Positions 9,630 through 21,181 of a DNA stretch of 64,000 nt are shown piece after piece. The translations under genes were made by a program, and so were the position numbers. Location of the stretch: assembly GCA_933207985.1 (NCBI GenBank), contig OW240912.1, positions 251,775,522 to 251,839,521 of the forward strand, in the 5' to 3' direction. The notes below the pieces were generated by a model. It searched no databases. It was not told the DNA's origin and saw only the letters and a program-made list of their open reading frames with translations. Positions within the stretch are counted from its first letter, which is position 1. Each line of letters opens with the position of its first letter. The stretch is from Pelobates cultripes. Lineage: Eukaryota > Chordata > Amphibia > Anura > Pelobatidae.

Positions 9630-11032
9630 CATAAACCGGGTGGTGGAAAAATGAGATATTTGTGCCCCATGTTATTTCCACTTTTCTACATGCAGAAGGC
9701 TGAGATATAGTAAAAATACTTATGGAAAAATAGATGTTCAGTGCCTTTAAAAATTCCTCATTTTCTCAATATTTAAACTGATAGTCAAAAGTTTTAAGGC
9801 CATAGGAGTATGAGGAAAAAAATGACACTACTTATATATGGTTATTTGCTAAAGTGAGAATTCATTGTGAATTTCAAATTTAAGACCACAGTAGCCAAAC
9901 TGAGTTGGCCAGGAGAATCTTGGCTATTTTGATCTGTAATTTGAAATTCACTTTGAATTCTCACCTTAGTTAATAACAATCAGTCAGTGTTACCCAGTTA
10001 TTTGTGGATAAACAGAACAAATTCCAATTAGTCCAAATTAGTACCCATTAATTTAAGCACAGTTATAGTACCAAGCTACTGTATTACCTATATATATGAT
10101 GAAAAAAATTATTTGACTCCTATATTCAATAGGTCACATTTGTATAGTCCATGGATGGTTTCTAGTCATTTTTGTTTTAAAAAGCTTTGTATAAAACAGT
10201 TTTCAATTGCTAAGGATGCATGCAGAAATGCAGAATGAAGTCTGAAATATGGTGTATGTCTGTGATAATTTTTATGAGCTCAGAATTTTGAGAAACGTGC
10301 AGTAACATGATATCCTTGATTTACCTTGGATGGGTCAGAGCTTCTCCAAGAAATAATGCGTGCATGTATAAACGGAACTAACAATAATGCAGACTGATGA
10401 TTTATCAATCTTGCACTCATGTACCTGAGGACATTGTAAGTCAAAGCTCATAGGAATATCTGATCTAAATTTTACTTTTACTCATTACTCATAATCCATT
10501 CCATCCTAGGAAGCCATCATATTGATTAAATCATTTTTAGGGTATTTTAAGCTGAGATATTTTTAGTTTCCTTGCACTTGTTTGTGGAACTTGGAAAATC
10601 TTTGGTCCATTGCTCTACAAATCTTCGGTCCTGAACATACATAGAGCATTAACTAGATGTGCCTGAAACATCCTTACATTTTGTCAGTATGTATTAGATG
10701 TCTTATTTTAAAACTGTATTGCATTATTTAATTTCTCTACTGTTTTCAAGCACTGCTCAGTAAAATATCAAATCTCTACCCCTGTGCAAGCATATGTTTC
10801 ATGAAAAGAATTTGACTGAGAAACTCATTATTGCCAGTTATTGTCTATTTCTGTCGACCACTGGGGCAAGATATATTTTACACTGTTAGTCTGGATAATC
10901 CCCATGTCAACGTCCAGTACGTAGGTGACTATTACATATTAGGTTGGCTCTCAAGGGCATACCATGAGCATTTGGGCATTTGGTTTGGCAATGGGGCAGA
11001 TCTTTTATTTGGTTTCCCCATCACCCCCAACT
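9630..11032. other. AT-rich intergenic DNA with one small hairpin
   Basis: No gene is recognised. One inverted repeat (9854-9964) is listed separately. The long open stretch that begins near 10831 runs across the border of the next DNA element and is not treated as a gene. Confidence 0.6.
9854..9964. repeat. hairpin MITE-like element with 27-bp arms
   Basis: Positions 9854-9880 and 9938-9964 are inverted copies with about two mismatches (arm begins gtgagaattcattgtgaatt). The loop is 57 bp. It has the look of a small non-autonomous DNA element, but no clear target duplication was seen. Confidence 0.65.
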
Positions 11033-13134
11033 TTAACCCCTTAAGGACTGGACTGTTTTTAGATGTTGTACATTTGCGACCAGGCATATTTTTACACTTT
11101 TGTGGTGTTTTGTTTGGCTGTAATTTTCCGCTTTCTCATTTACTGTTCCCATACAAATTATATATTGTTTTTTTCAGGACAAAAGGGGCTTTCTTTACAT
11201 ACCATTATTTATATAATCTCATGTATTTTAATTTAAAAAAAATAAAAAATATGATGAAAAATTGAAAAAAATACATGTTTTTTGACTTTTACTTGAAAAA
11301 TCTTTTACTCATCTACAAAAGCGAATGAAAAAAACTGCTAAATAGATTCAAAATTTTGTCCTGAGTTTAAAAATACCTAGTGTTTACGTGCTTTTTTGCT
11401 TTTTTTTGCATGTTATAGGGCTATAGGTACAAGTAGGATATTGCGGTTTCAAAACATACATTTTTAAAATTTATCAATAGTGACATTGTAACACTATTAT
11501 CTGTCATAAATCTCTGAATAACACCCCACATGTACATATTTTTTTTAAAGTAGACAACCCAGGGTATTCAATATGGGGTATGTCCAGTCTTTTTTAGTAG
11601 CCACTTAGTCGAAAACACTGGCCAAAGTAAGCATTCATATTTGTTTGTGTGTGAAAAAAGTAAAAAAACTAAATTGAACGCTAATTTTGGCCAGTGTTTG
11701 TGACCAAGTGGTTACTAAAAAAGACTGGACATACCCCATTTGCAATACCTTGGGTTGTCTTCTTTTGCAAATGGTATGCCATCATGGGGGTAATTCTCAT
11801 TCCTGGGCTACCATACGCTCTCAAAGGCAACGTAACCAACCTGGCCATTTTCAATGTAAAAATATTTGACCCATATATTTGACCTTGTAACTTTCAAAAA
11901 TGCTATAAAACCTGTACATGGGGGGTACTGTTTTACTCGGGAGACATCGTTGAACACAAATATTAGTGTTTAAAAACTGGAAAACGTATCACAACAATTA
12001 TATCATCAGTAAAAGTGCTGTTTGTGTGTGAAAAATGCAAAAAAGTAACTTTCACTGACAATATCATCGCTGTGATATGTTTTACTGTTTTGAATCACTA
12101 ATATTTGTGTTCAGCGAAGTCTCCCGAGTAAAACAGTACCCCCCATGTACAGGTTTTAGGGTGTCGTAGAACGTTACAGGGTAAATTAAATTGTCTGGAC
12201 TTTCGGCCTGGGTTGGCAGGCAGGTCCCTCAAATTGCAATCAATAAAATTACTGAATTATGTAAAAATATTACATAAATACGCACGTAGAATTTAAATAT
12301 ATATGCATATTTATATATTTGAAGTCTACGTGTATATTTATATAATTATTTATGTAATTTTGTATATGGACTATGTATATTTCTTATTATTTTTATTTAT
12401 TTTTATATACATAGATATATATACAAATTCATTCTAAGTGTATTTTGATATAAATATATATATATTAATTTTAAAATACAGTTAGAATAAAATTTCATAT
12501 AGCTATATAATTTTTTTAAATTTTTTATTATTATTTAAAAAATTTTTATTTAATTTAAATTACTTATTATTTATATTTTATAATAATATATATATACAAT
12601 ATATATAGTTATTATATATATTATATATATACGTGTGTAATTTAATTATAAGTGTATTTTTATATTAATATAAGTACATATTAATATAAAAATACACTTA
12701 GTATGACATTATATATATATGATATATAGACATATATTATATAAGTATAATATATGTCTATATATCATATATACACATATATATTTATTTTTTATTAACA
12801 TTAACTTTATTTTTTTAAATGATTTTACACTAGCAGGGAGACTGCCTGTCAGCACAGGCAGTCCCCCTGCAGGCAGACACATGGACACCTATTGTGACCA
12901 TGTGATCGCTGTGTTAAGCGATCACATGGCCACAGGGGTCCTAATCTGCCGTGGGGAGACTGTCTGGGCTGCAGGCAGTCTCCCCACAACCGGAGCCACG
13001 CTGATTGCCGCCGGGGGAACGACGGCGATCAGGTAAGTAGCTCTGACCGTTAGGACGGTTCAGGACCGTCATCGGTCGGCAACGCAAAAATGCCGATGAC
13101 GGTCCTGAACCGTCCTCGGTCCTTAAGGGGTTAA
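11033..13134. mobile_element. 2.1-kb TTAA-flanked element of nested palindromes
   Basis: Bounded by TTAACCCCTTAAGGAC (11033) and GTCCTTAAGGGGTTAA (13134), the same termini as the 71-bp MITE at 3563. Internally it holds successive hairpins: about 11548-11640 against 11685-11775, about 11906-11999 against 12057-12160, an AT-only palindrome region 12290-12800, and GC-richer stems around 12830-12985 and 13045-13120. No transposase is encoded. It is probably a non-autonomous piggyBac-like element. A right-hand part of a related copy is at 54410-54902. Confidence 0.8.
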
Positions 13135-13397
13135 ATTGTAAAAACACACACAATTGTTTTTAATATTTTCAATAATATTTATTGCACAAATTTGTAAACT
13201 GTATGTTTGAAAGAGTACCCTCAAAGCCACATTAGAGACTAAAATGGAGTCTAATGGGGCCTGGAGAGGGGTCTCTCTAACACTTTGGACCCCATTCCCA
13301 ATATAGTAATATAACATATCTCTCTGAAGCCCAGCCCAAGTTGGCTTCTAACCTTAACTACTGTTGCTGTGGATAGAAGGTAGCAACTACAAAAGAA

Positions 13398-13795
13398 CCA
13401 TGATTAGAAAGGGAAGGGAGTAAGGGCAACGAAAAAGAATAATAAATAAGAGCTCATTAGTATAAAATATAAGAATGTAATATAACAAATTTGGTAGGAT
13501 AATTAAAAATATAATAATATAAATATTATTTTAAATTAAGAAATATATAAAATGCTAAAATTACCAATAATCATACACACATAGTAATCAATAATTTGAT
13601 TGTATACCAATGTGTGTATGATTATTGGTACTTTTAGCGTTTTATATATTTCTTATGTTTCTTAATTCAAAATAATATCTATTATATTTTCAATTATCCT
13701 ATCAAATTTGTTATATTACATCCTTATATTTTATACTAATGAGCTCTTATTTATTCTTTTTCATGTCCCTTACTCCCTTCCCTATCTAATCATGG
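13398..13795. repeat. foldback element, about 186-bp arms
   Basis: The sequence from ccatgattagaaagggaagg (13398) runs to the middle near 13596 and returns as its reverse complement, ending near 13795, with scattered mismatches. Weaker complementarity continues outward to about 13364 and 13836. The loop is about 26 bp. It encodes no protein. A transcript through it would form a long hairpin. Confidence 0.85.
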
Positions 13796-14292
13796 TTATT
13801 TTTGAGTATTGTCCATTTTATTATCATGGACACAACAGGGGTATCGGTACACGCCCCCTGAATAAGAAGGATGATCTAATAAGAGCTTACAACTCCTTCT
13901 GGTGATGCCCGAAGGAAACATTAACACCAGACGGAACCGGAAGTAATTCAGCTACACGTGACTAGCCGCAACACGCAGCCATATTGGGAAGGTCTTTCTG
14001 GACACCTAAACATAGAAGTCACCTCTTCCCCCACATTGGATGGGGCAAAAGAAAACGGAGCTTCCTTATATGGAGAAAAAGGTTGTGACGTTTTTTCAAT
14101 TGCACATGTGTGTTTGATTTTTATAAATTTTTTGTGATATATAAGTAGTGATGTCCCGAACGGTTCGCTGGCGAATAGTTCCTGGCGAACATAGCGTGTA
14201 TTAATTTACTAATACTAAGTAAAAATTGCTTAGTATTAGTAAATTGTGCCCCTACTCGCAATACATGCTCACTGTTTAAAAAAAAAAAAAGG

Positions 14293-14975
14293 GTCCCCCC
14301 GGTGGGGGCCCTAAATACTAATAGGTGGGGGATCTATTGTCCTCCCCCCGGCCCCCACCCCTGAGCGGTGGGTGGGGGCCCTAAAAATACCAATAAGGGG
14401 GCACCTATTGTCCCCCCCGGCCCCCACCCCTGAGCGGTGGGTGGGGGCCCTAAAATGAACAATAAGGGGGGGCCTATTTTTCCCCCCTGCCCCCACCCCT
14501 GCACGGCGGGTGGGGGCCATATTGATAATGAGGGGGGAACCTAAGGCCCCCCCCCCTGCCCCCACCCCTGCGCAGTGGGTGGGGGCCATATTGATAATGA
14601 GGGGGGGACCTACTGCTCCCCCCTGGCCCCCACCCCTGTGCGGCGGGTGGGGGCCATATTGATAATGAGGGGGAGGATCTACTGCCCCCTCCCAGGCCCC
14701 CACCCCTGCGCGGCGGGTGGGGGCCATATTGATAATGAGGGGGGGACCTACTGCCCCCCCCCGCGGCAGGTGGGGGCCAAATTGATAATGAGGGGGGGAC
14801 CTACTGCCCCCCCGGCCCCCACCCCTGGGCGGCAGGTGGGGGCCACAAAGATAATGAGGGGGGGAACCTACTGTCCTCCCCCCCGGCCCCCACCCCTGGG
14901 CGGCAGGTGGGGGCCACAAAGATAATGAGGGGGGGGACCTACTGTCCTCCCCCCCGGGCCCCCACCCCTGGGCTG
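14293..14975 (+). repeat. GC-rich minisatellite, about 70-bp units (left arm)
   Basis: About ten units of 67-72 bp, each with ggcccccacccctg, a short cggcgggtgggggcc stem and an A/T-rich spacer such as atattgataatgagg, then a run of G and acctactg. Spacer wording drifts gradually along the array. The same unit occurs inverted at 15490-16075. Both strands contain multiple G runs. Confidence 0.9.
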
Positions 14976-15489
14976 CGGGCCCTAAGTAAATTCCCCCCCA
15001 ATGTGACTAGGGGTCCCCAAGCCCCTAGTCACCCCCCCAAATAAAAAGTCCCTACCTACCCCCCTCACCCTAAAAAATAGTGAGGGGGGAATAAAATAAC
15101 TAACCTGTAAAATAAAAGTAAACTTACCATTCGACGTCTTCTTTTTTCTCAAATCTTCATTTTTCAGCCCCAAAAAAGGCCAAATAAAAAACCATCATAA
15201 CCATCGAATTGAAAATAAAATAAAAATCCCGAGTGCAAAAAAAAAAAAAAACCCGACGAAAAATAAAAAACCTGAGCGCAAAAAAATAATCCATCTTCAG
15301 CCATGGAGGACTCCGCGCAGACTGAGCTCTGCAGGGTGGGGGAAGGCTTATAAAGAGCACCAATCAGAGTATTCTTAGCCTAATTGCAGGGCGTGGCAAG
15401 GCTTTATAAGCCTTCCCCCGCTCTGCAGAGCTCAGTGTGCGCGGAGCCCTCCATGGGTGAAGATGGATTATTTTTTTGCGCTCGGGTAG

Positions 15490-16075
15490 GTCCCCCCCCC
15501 TCATTATCTTTATGGCCCCCCACCCGCCGCCCAGGGGTGGGGGCTGGGGGGGGAGGACTGTAGGTCCCCCCCCTCATTATCTTTGTGGCCCCCACCCACC
15601 GCCCAGGGGTGGGGGCCGGGGGGAGGACAGTAGGTCCCCCCCTCATTAGTCTTTATGGCCCCCACCCATGGGTGGGGGCCGGAGGGGGGGTGGACAGTAG
15701 GTCCCCCCCTCATTATCAATATGGCCCCCACCCGCCGCGCAGGGGTGGGGGCCGGGGGGGGCAGTAGGTCCCCCCCTCATTATCAATATGGGGGCCAGGG
15801 GGGGTAGTAGGTCCCCCCCTCATTATCAATATGGCCCTCACCCACCGCGCAGGGGTGGGGGCCGGGGGGGGCAGTAGGTCCCCCCCTTATTTTTCATTTT
15901 AGGGCCCCCACCCACAGCTCAGGGGTGGGGGCCGGGGGATGGACAATAGGTCCCCCCCTTATTGTTATTAGGGCCGCAGGGGGGACAATAGGTCCCCCCA
16001 TTATTGTTATTAGGGCCCCCACCCACCGCTCAGGGGTGGGGGCTGGGGGGGAGGAGAGTAGGTCTCCTCACCCCC
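15490..16075 (-). repeat. GC-rich minisatellite, inverted right arm
   Basis: About nine units that read as the reverse complement of the left-arm unit (taggtcccccc, cattatcaatatggccccca, ggggtgggggcc). Together with 14293-14975 it forms an imperfect foldback with arms of roughly 600-680 bp around a 500-bp centre. Confidence 0.9.
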
Positions 16076-16218
16076 CCCTTCAACCAGTAAGAGTCCCTGT
16101 GGGTTTTAAAATTTGCCTGCCCATTGAAGTCTATGGCGGTTCGCCAGGTTCGCGAACATTTGCGGAAGTTCGCGTTCGCGAACCGAAATATTCACGTTCA
16201 CGACATCACTATATACAA

Positions 16219-17128
16219 GTTGGTTTATTTACCAGTCAGCACTACTCAGGTAAAGACCAATTGTCAGACCAACTGTCAATGGTCGAAACGTGTTGTGCTT
16301 ACGCTTTTTTTCAAATAAAGAATTACCTTTTACTTCATGCTAGGTTCCTGCATCATTATCCAGAGGAATATTGTTACTTTCTGGGGGACCTGCATCTTTT
16401 CAAGTATCCACATTGGATGGATGAATACGCCATCATAGTTTAGAGCCAACTTATATGGCTCTCTATATTGTGAGTGTTCCAAGTTCTCTCTTATTTTAAA
16501 TTTTTTTATATATATATTGTCCAATGATAGTTTTTTACACTTGTACTTTCCAGATATAAAACCAGCAACTACTAAATGCCGTTGTGTGCGCAAACCTCCT
16601 TGTTTCTTATACCCATTAGTTTATGTAAGTGTTTTTTGTGACATTACTCTTGGGTGTGTTTAGACGCATTGGGATATACTATATACCATTTTCCACACTG
16701 TAAATCATATTGGATTTCTAGCGCCACTTTTCCATTTTTTCTGTTTCTTCCCTCCTGTATGTCTATCTGTACCCTCCAGCCCTCTGTGTGTCTTTTTGTG
16801 TCCCTCAGTGTGTCTCTTTGTCCCCCCCTGTGTGTCTCTTTGTCCCCCTCAGTCCCTCTGTGTGTCTCTTTATCCTCCCCCAGCTCCTCTGTGTCCCCCC
16901 AACCCATCTGTGTGTCATTTACCCCCCAGTCATTCTGTGTGTCTCTTTTCCCCTCCTCAGTCTCTCTGTGTGTCTCTTTGGGCCCCTCTATGTGCCTTTC
17001 TTCCTGAGCCCCTCTGCGTTTCTTTGTTTATCCTCATGTCCTCTTCTTTGCCCCCTCCCCTTTTGTGCCCTTCTTTTGCCCCTTTCCCTCATGTGCCCCT
17101 GGTGTCTTTAAATGAAACCGCCATTTAG
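16219..17128. other. non-coding DNA with pyrimidine-rich repeat
   Basis: After the hAT target duplication there is a segment with tggtcgaaacgtgttgtgct and an AATAAAG motif, similar in style to other cgaaac-containing repeats in this window (near 30580 and 59350). From about 16750 to 17110 the plus strand is C/T-rich with repeated ctctgtgtgtctctttgtcc phrases, which creates open frames without meaning. No gene. Confidence 0.55.
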
Positions 17129-18136
17129 TTAGCCTTCCCCTTCTGCAATACCAATAATCTCTGTTCGCATAAACTGCAGTGTACGAACCAACCTCAGGGT
17201 AAGCGGCAATCTCTCGACCGGGATCAGTGAAAGGCTCCAAACTCCTGAACTGCTGCTAGCCGCTGCACAACAATATCCCCCAAGCGGCTTTCGGTTCCAA
17301 TCAGCAGTCTCTAAGCGCAAAGAAGAAATCCCCCCAATAACGAGACATAAGCTCCGCATTGAGGGTCAAACAGGATCTGGCTTTACTGTGGGCTACCTGC
17401 CCGTATTTTTGCAGATCTCCCACTTGGTGGACACTCCCCTAGGGGACCAAATGGGAGACTGGACTTACAGATGGACATGAAGACATTCCAGACATACAGT
17501 CACAGCCTTTACCCACAATGCAATATGGTTTCCTCCCCTCTGCCCTGGAGATAATTGAGAAGTAATTAAATTATCTCCAGGACAGAGACAAATCACCATC
17601 TTAAATATAACACTAGAAAAAAAAATACATAAAAATACATAACTTTAAAATAACCGAACATTTCCCATTCGCATCACACATCACAGCCTGGATCTGAGTG
17701 CATATTATTAGCGAATAGTGCTCAGATCCCACACACATAGTTCAATCGCCATGGAGTCAAAGTTCTAACAGTCTTTCGGTATGCGATTGACTCCATGGGA
17801 AGGCTATCCTTTCGTGTGTTACAAAACTCCCGAACGGCCGGTGTTTGTACACTTTCGTGGTGGCAGCCAGGCCTTCCGTTGTTTTAGCGGTGTTCGTCAG
17901 AAAAAGTGTCCATTTTTAGTTCCATGAAAATAGAGCCGAACACCGCTGGGCTTTCGTGTGTTTTAAAATGGCTGCTGCCTCGTGGTCGACATACGAACGA
18001 CGACCACCCTGAATTCGGTTTAATTGAGAAGTGTCTGCGGTTAACCACAACGTTCTAATTGGGATCAATAGGTTAACCAGGAGCACACTTCTCTCCTGGG
18101 TGGCCATCCGTTCGGTAGTTTTGTTCGGGAAAAACA
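17129..18136 (-). repeat. LTR-like segment related to Gmr1-type LTRs
   Basis: Has the same order of landmarks as the 3640-4639 LTR: caatatccccc followed by a seggment on gctttactgtgggc, then the caccgctggg ... aaaatggctgc ... gtcgac ... cgaacgacg block. Similarity is patchy and I see no clean TG/CA edges or target duplication, so this may be a diverged or truncated solo LTR. Boundaries are approximate. Confidence 0.4.
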
Positions 18137-18395
18137 GTCAGTCATACTGACACACAGAAATATACACTGACAGACATACTGACATACTGCCACAGACAGA
18201 CAGACACATACACTGACAAACATACTAACACAGACAGACACAGTGACAGATATGCTGACATGCACACACAGAATTACTGACATACACAGACAGACATACT
18301 GACACAACAGACACATGCACTGACAAACATACTGACACAGACAGACACAAACTGACAGACATACTGGCATATACACAGGCATACTGACACAAATT
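18137..18395 (+). repeat. imperfect minisatellite of cagacatactgaca units
   Basis: About 260 bp of short units around cagacatactgacacagaca with variable spacing. It follows directly after the LTR-like segment. Open frames here on the minus strand (VCLSVCVC-type) are products of the repeat. Confidence 0.8.
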
Positions 18396-19766
18396 TACAC
18401 TTTTGAATCCACACTCCAGTTTCCTACCTTGGAGAGTGGTTTCCCTGGTGTCCAGACTGGAGGCTGAGACTGTTGGAACACCCACTTCCTACCTGTCTCC
18501 TCCATTTCTCTTGCGCAGCTCCACTCCTTAGTGGAAAGAAGTGACTCGCGGCTGTCACTTCCTTCTAACGCTGTTAAAAAGTAAGGGGTTACCCAGTTGC
18601 GCACTGTGTCCCTTTAACAGCATGACTGGGGTCCCTGCTTACAAATACCGAGTAGCCCATAGTGCATGGGCCATCCATTGGGCCTCCTTAATGTGCAGGC
18701 CACCAGTTGTGTCAGTGGGCTCGTGGGGAAAAAAAAAATAGTTGAGGGCAGCGGGGCCCGTAGAGCATGCATTCTTCTCCATGCTCTTATTTATTAGCCC
18801 ACCTTCCTTACTATGCCCTTCTTTAGTCCCCCTCCCCCTTTTTGCCCTGTTTAGCTCCCTCCTGTGCACTTATTTTGTTCTCTCCCCACCTGTGTCCTTC
18901 TTTTGTCCCCTTCTCTCCTCTGCCCTCTTTACCCCCCTAACCTTCTGTGCCCTTCTTTTGCCCTCCTCCTCTCATGTGCTCCTTTAGCCCCAATCACCTT
19001 CTGTGGTCTTATTTAGCCCCCTTCACTGTTTAGCAATCCTCAATAGAGATGTTAAATCATAAGTGGCCACACACTGTAGTTTAAATCACAGAAGTGACCT
19101 AAGGGAGATCAAGGTGATGGGAATTGAGCACTTTCCTCCCAATTGGTATTAGGATAGAAGGAAAAAGAAGCTAATTTCTACTTGATTATATTGGATTTTG
19201 AAGTTGGACACTTATCCCATGGGGCACAAATGAGGAAATAGATTTGTCTCTTATAATCTGTGATTAGTAAACAATGGAAATTATCCCTTGGTGCTGGAGA
19301 TATAGATATGTAAATTATTTCATTGCAATACATAGTTTTTTATTTAATTATTTAAATGTATTTCATTTTTTATTGTTCTTTCTTTATCATGGTGAGTTTG
19401 TTATTGTCAGTTTGGTCTTTTCATTTATTTCAAAATGGATAAGGATTATATTTTGAGTTTTTGGCCCTTTAAAATAAGTGTTTTTCTTGAATTGAGACAA
19501 TGAGCTGGCCCCCACTTGGGATTTAAAAGGACCGGATTTACAATGTTGTTCTATTCTGTGTTGATAAAGTTCATTATTATTATTATTATTATTATTAGTT
19601 ATTATTTATATAGCGCTATTGATTTGGATCTGTCTAGTTTTTATATATTTTATAGTGAATAAAGACAAATTATTTTCTTTCATAAGGTGGGGCCAAAAAG
19701 CTAAATTGTAAGTAACACACCAATATTAAAAATATTTTTTTTTATCTTTTATGGCAGAATGTTCCT
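18396..19766. other. intergenic DNA, no gene recognised
   Basis: Includes a C/T-rich stretch (about 18780-19020) and an ATT microsatellite followed by tatatagcgctattgat (19575-19620), which resembles the 3' tail of an L2-type element. Nothing coding is supported. Confidence 0.55.
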
Positions 19767-19820
19767 TTAAAGTGGCACTGTCATGCAAAACTTACCTTTC
19801 TCCGAGTGTTTCTTCTACTC

Positions 19821-20198
19821 ATTTCATTTAAATCGAGGGAAAAAGATTGGTATTATGAATAGTTAGGAAAGTATAAGGGTATGTATGGAAATACTTCCTC
19901 TGACTCAGATTCTTCTAAGTAAATTAATATGGGAATTAACACCGGACATATTTAATAACTATTTAATACTCTACAAAATTGGTATGATTAATATCGCAAT
20001 TGTAAAGTTGTACTAAAAAACAAATGGAAAATGTTAAGAGAAATATTAAAATTTATACATATACATGTTATATCAATCTTTCTGTTGAGAAATCTGAGAA
20101 ATTACCTTGTACGGATTAAGGTGATAGGTATTCCTGCTAATGTGTGTTTGTTTGTTTTTTGTTCTTTTTCATGTTTAAAAAAAAAAAAAAACCCTCTA
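19821..20198 (+). mobile_element. 5'-truncated L1/Tx1-type LINE 3' end
   Basis: Nearly identical to the 3' part of the longer copy at 22268-22640, including the last codons (YGNTSSDSDSSK-like, then stop) and 3' UTR, ending in a 14-A run. It is flanked by CTTCTACTC on the left (19812-19820) and right (20199-20207), a 9-bp target duplication. It sits in the left arm of the 19767-20618 MITE. Confidence 0.85.
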
Positions 20199-20254
20199 CT
20201 TCTACTCTTCCTCTCTCAGAATCTGTTCTTTTCTATATTTCTGATCAAATTTCT

Positions 20255-20334
20255 TTAACCCCTTAAGGACCAAACGTCTGAAATAAAAGGGAATCATGAC
20301 ATGTCACACATGTCATGTGTCCTTAAGAGGTTAA
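20255..20334. mobile_element. 80-bp TTAA-flanked hairpin MITE
   Basis: Starts TTAACCCCTTAAGGAC and ends GTCCTTAAGAGGTTAA. Its interior (aataaaagggaatcatgac) is the reverse complement of the copy at 3563-3633, so both belong to one family. It is inserted in the larger MITE described above. Confidence 0.82.
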
Positions 20335-20618
20335 GACATAAAATAAAGTAGGGACTTTAGGGTATTTTTCCTACGCTTGACTTTTTTTGACAAGTCAGCT
20401 CTTGTTACTGAGTCAAGGAGAAGGGAGAGTACTTTCTTTGACACAGGAAACTGAGCTGACTTGAGCTCCTTCTTTGGTCAAAGAAAAATTAATTACTTTG
20501 CCTTATGTTTGAAATAAAACTATATCAGAAAGGAAGAAAAGAAGAACAGATTCTGAGAGAGGATGAGAAGAGGAAACATCAGGAGAAAGGTAAGTTTGGT
20601 ATGACATTGCCTCTTTAA

Positions 20619-21056
20619 GGAGGAACTGCATCTAGTGGTTATCTTTCTGACAGCAACTATAGGTTTGCGTTTACATTATCAGAGTAAAAGGACAAAATCT
20701 ATGCACCCAAACTAGTGTATTGATAACATGTGTTGTTGGTGCTTAGAATGTCCCTTTAAATAGCTGCTAAATGCAGTAAGCTATAAAATGTTTTTAGATT
20801 GTTGCTAATAGCAGGAATATAAAATACACACTTGTGATCTCCTTGAGACGTAGGCTTTGAATTTCTACAGGAATCTAATTATACTATATGCTAGGTAGCC
20901 AATACTTTGCATGCCATAAACACTGTTTATCAACCAGTTCTAACCATTGCCTTCTTAGTGCTTACATTTTCTGATCTGTCATTTATTAAACACATCTTAT
21001 TGAATCTAGTATATCTATTCTCTATGTTCCTCTGCCTGGTCTGGCTAGGGAGGGAT
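20619..21056. other. intergenic DNA, no gene recognised
   Basis: AT-rich sequence with no element or coding region that I can name. Confidence 0.5.
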
Positions 21057-21181
21057 TAGGCAACCTTTCTCACTTCAGATGATGTGGACTACATCTCCTC
21101 TAATGCTTTGCCAGCATTATGGTTGTAAGAGAATTATGGGAGATGTAGTCGACAACATCTGGAGTGCCAAAGGTTGTCTAT
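21057..21181. mobile_element. 125-bp palindromic MITE
   Basis: Left end taggcaacctttctcacttc continues to gtggactacatctcc. The right half is the near reverse complement, with gggagatgtagtc and ggagtgccaaaggttgtcta. The short middle is aatgctttgccagcattatg. A widely dispersed vertebrate hairpin repeat type. Family not assigned. Confidence 0.75.

Larger units (their letters stand above)
14146..16211. mobile_element. hAT-type element with inverted GC minisatellite arms
   Basis: Starts TAGTGATGTCCCGAAC and ends with the near reverse complement ending GACATCACTA. Flanks are TATATAAG (14138-14145) and TATACAAG (16212-16219), seven of eight identical. Two relatives in this window have exact 8-bp duplications, which together with the TAG-type terminus indicate the hAT superfamily. 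There is no transposase. The interior is a left minisatellite, an AT-rich centre with a promoter-like and palindromic region (15290-15480), and a right minisatellite that mirrors the left one. Confidence 0.82.
19767..20618. mobile_element. TTAA-flanked MITE with two nested insertions
   Basis: The ends TTAAAGTGGCACTGTCATG (19767) and the matching inverted GACATTGCCTCTTTAA (20618) are about 37-bp imperfect terminal repeats running into cttacctttctcc and its complement. The interior arms also pair (ctctctcagaatctgttctt at about 20208 against its complement near 20540). A Tx1 LINE end lies at 19821-20198 and a hairpin MITE at 20255-20334, so the original element was about 390 bp. Confidence 0.75.

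Noticed and set aside
10831..11265. 144-codon plus-strand frame
   Set aside because: Crosses the left border of the TTAA element at 11033 and has no recognisable domain.
13398..13795. Foldback as a microRNA gene
   Set aside because: Arms are far longer than a microRNA precursor and there is no expression evidence; kept as a repeat.
14311..14925. Pro/Gly-rich frames on both strands
   Set aside because: Products of the 70-bp GC minisatellite; unit length drift would break any real protein.
15290..15480. gcttataaa-containing centre of the hAT element as a host gene promoter
   Set aside because: No transcript or ORF follows, and the segment is a palindrome repeated in the related element at 35560; only a promoter-like appearance.
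16654..17128. Three overlapping plus-strand frames rich in Cys, Ser and Val
   Set aside because: Translation of a pyrimidine-rich simple repeat.
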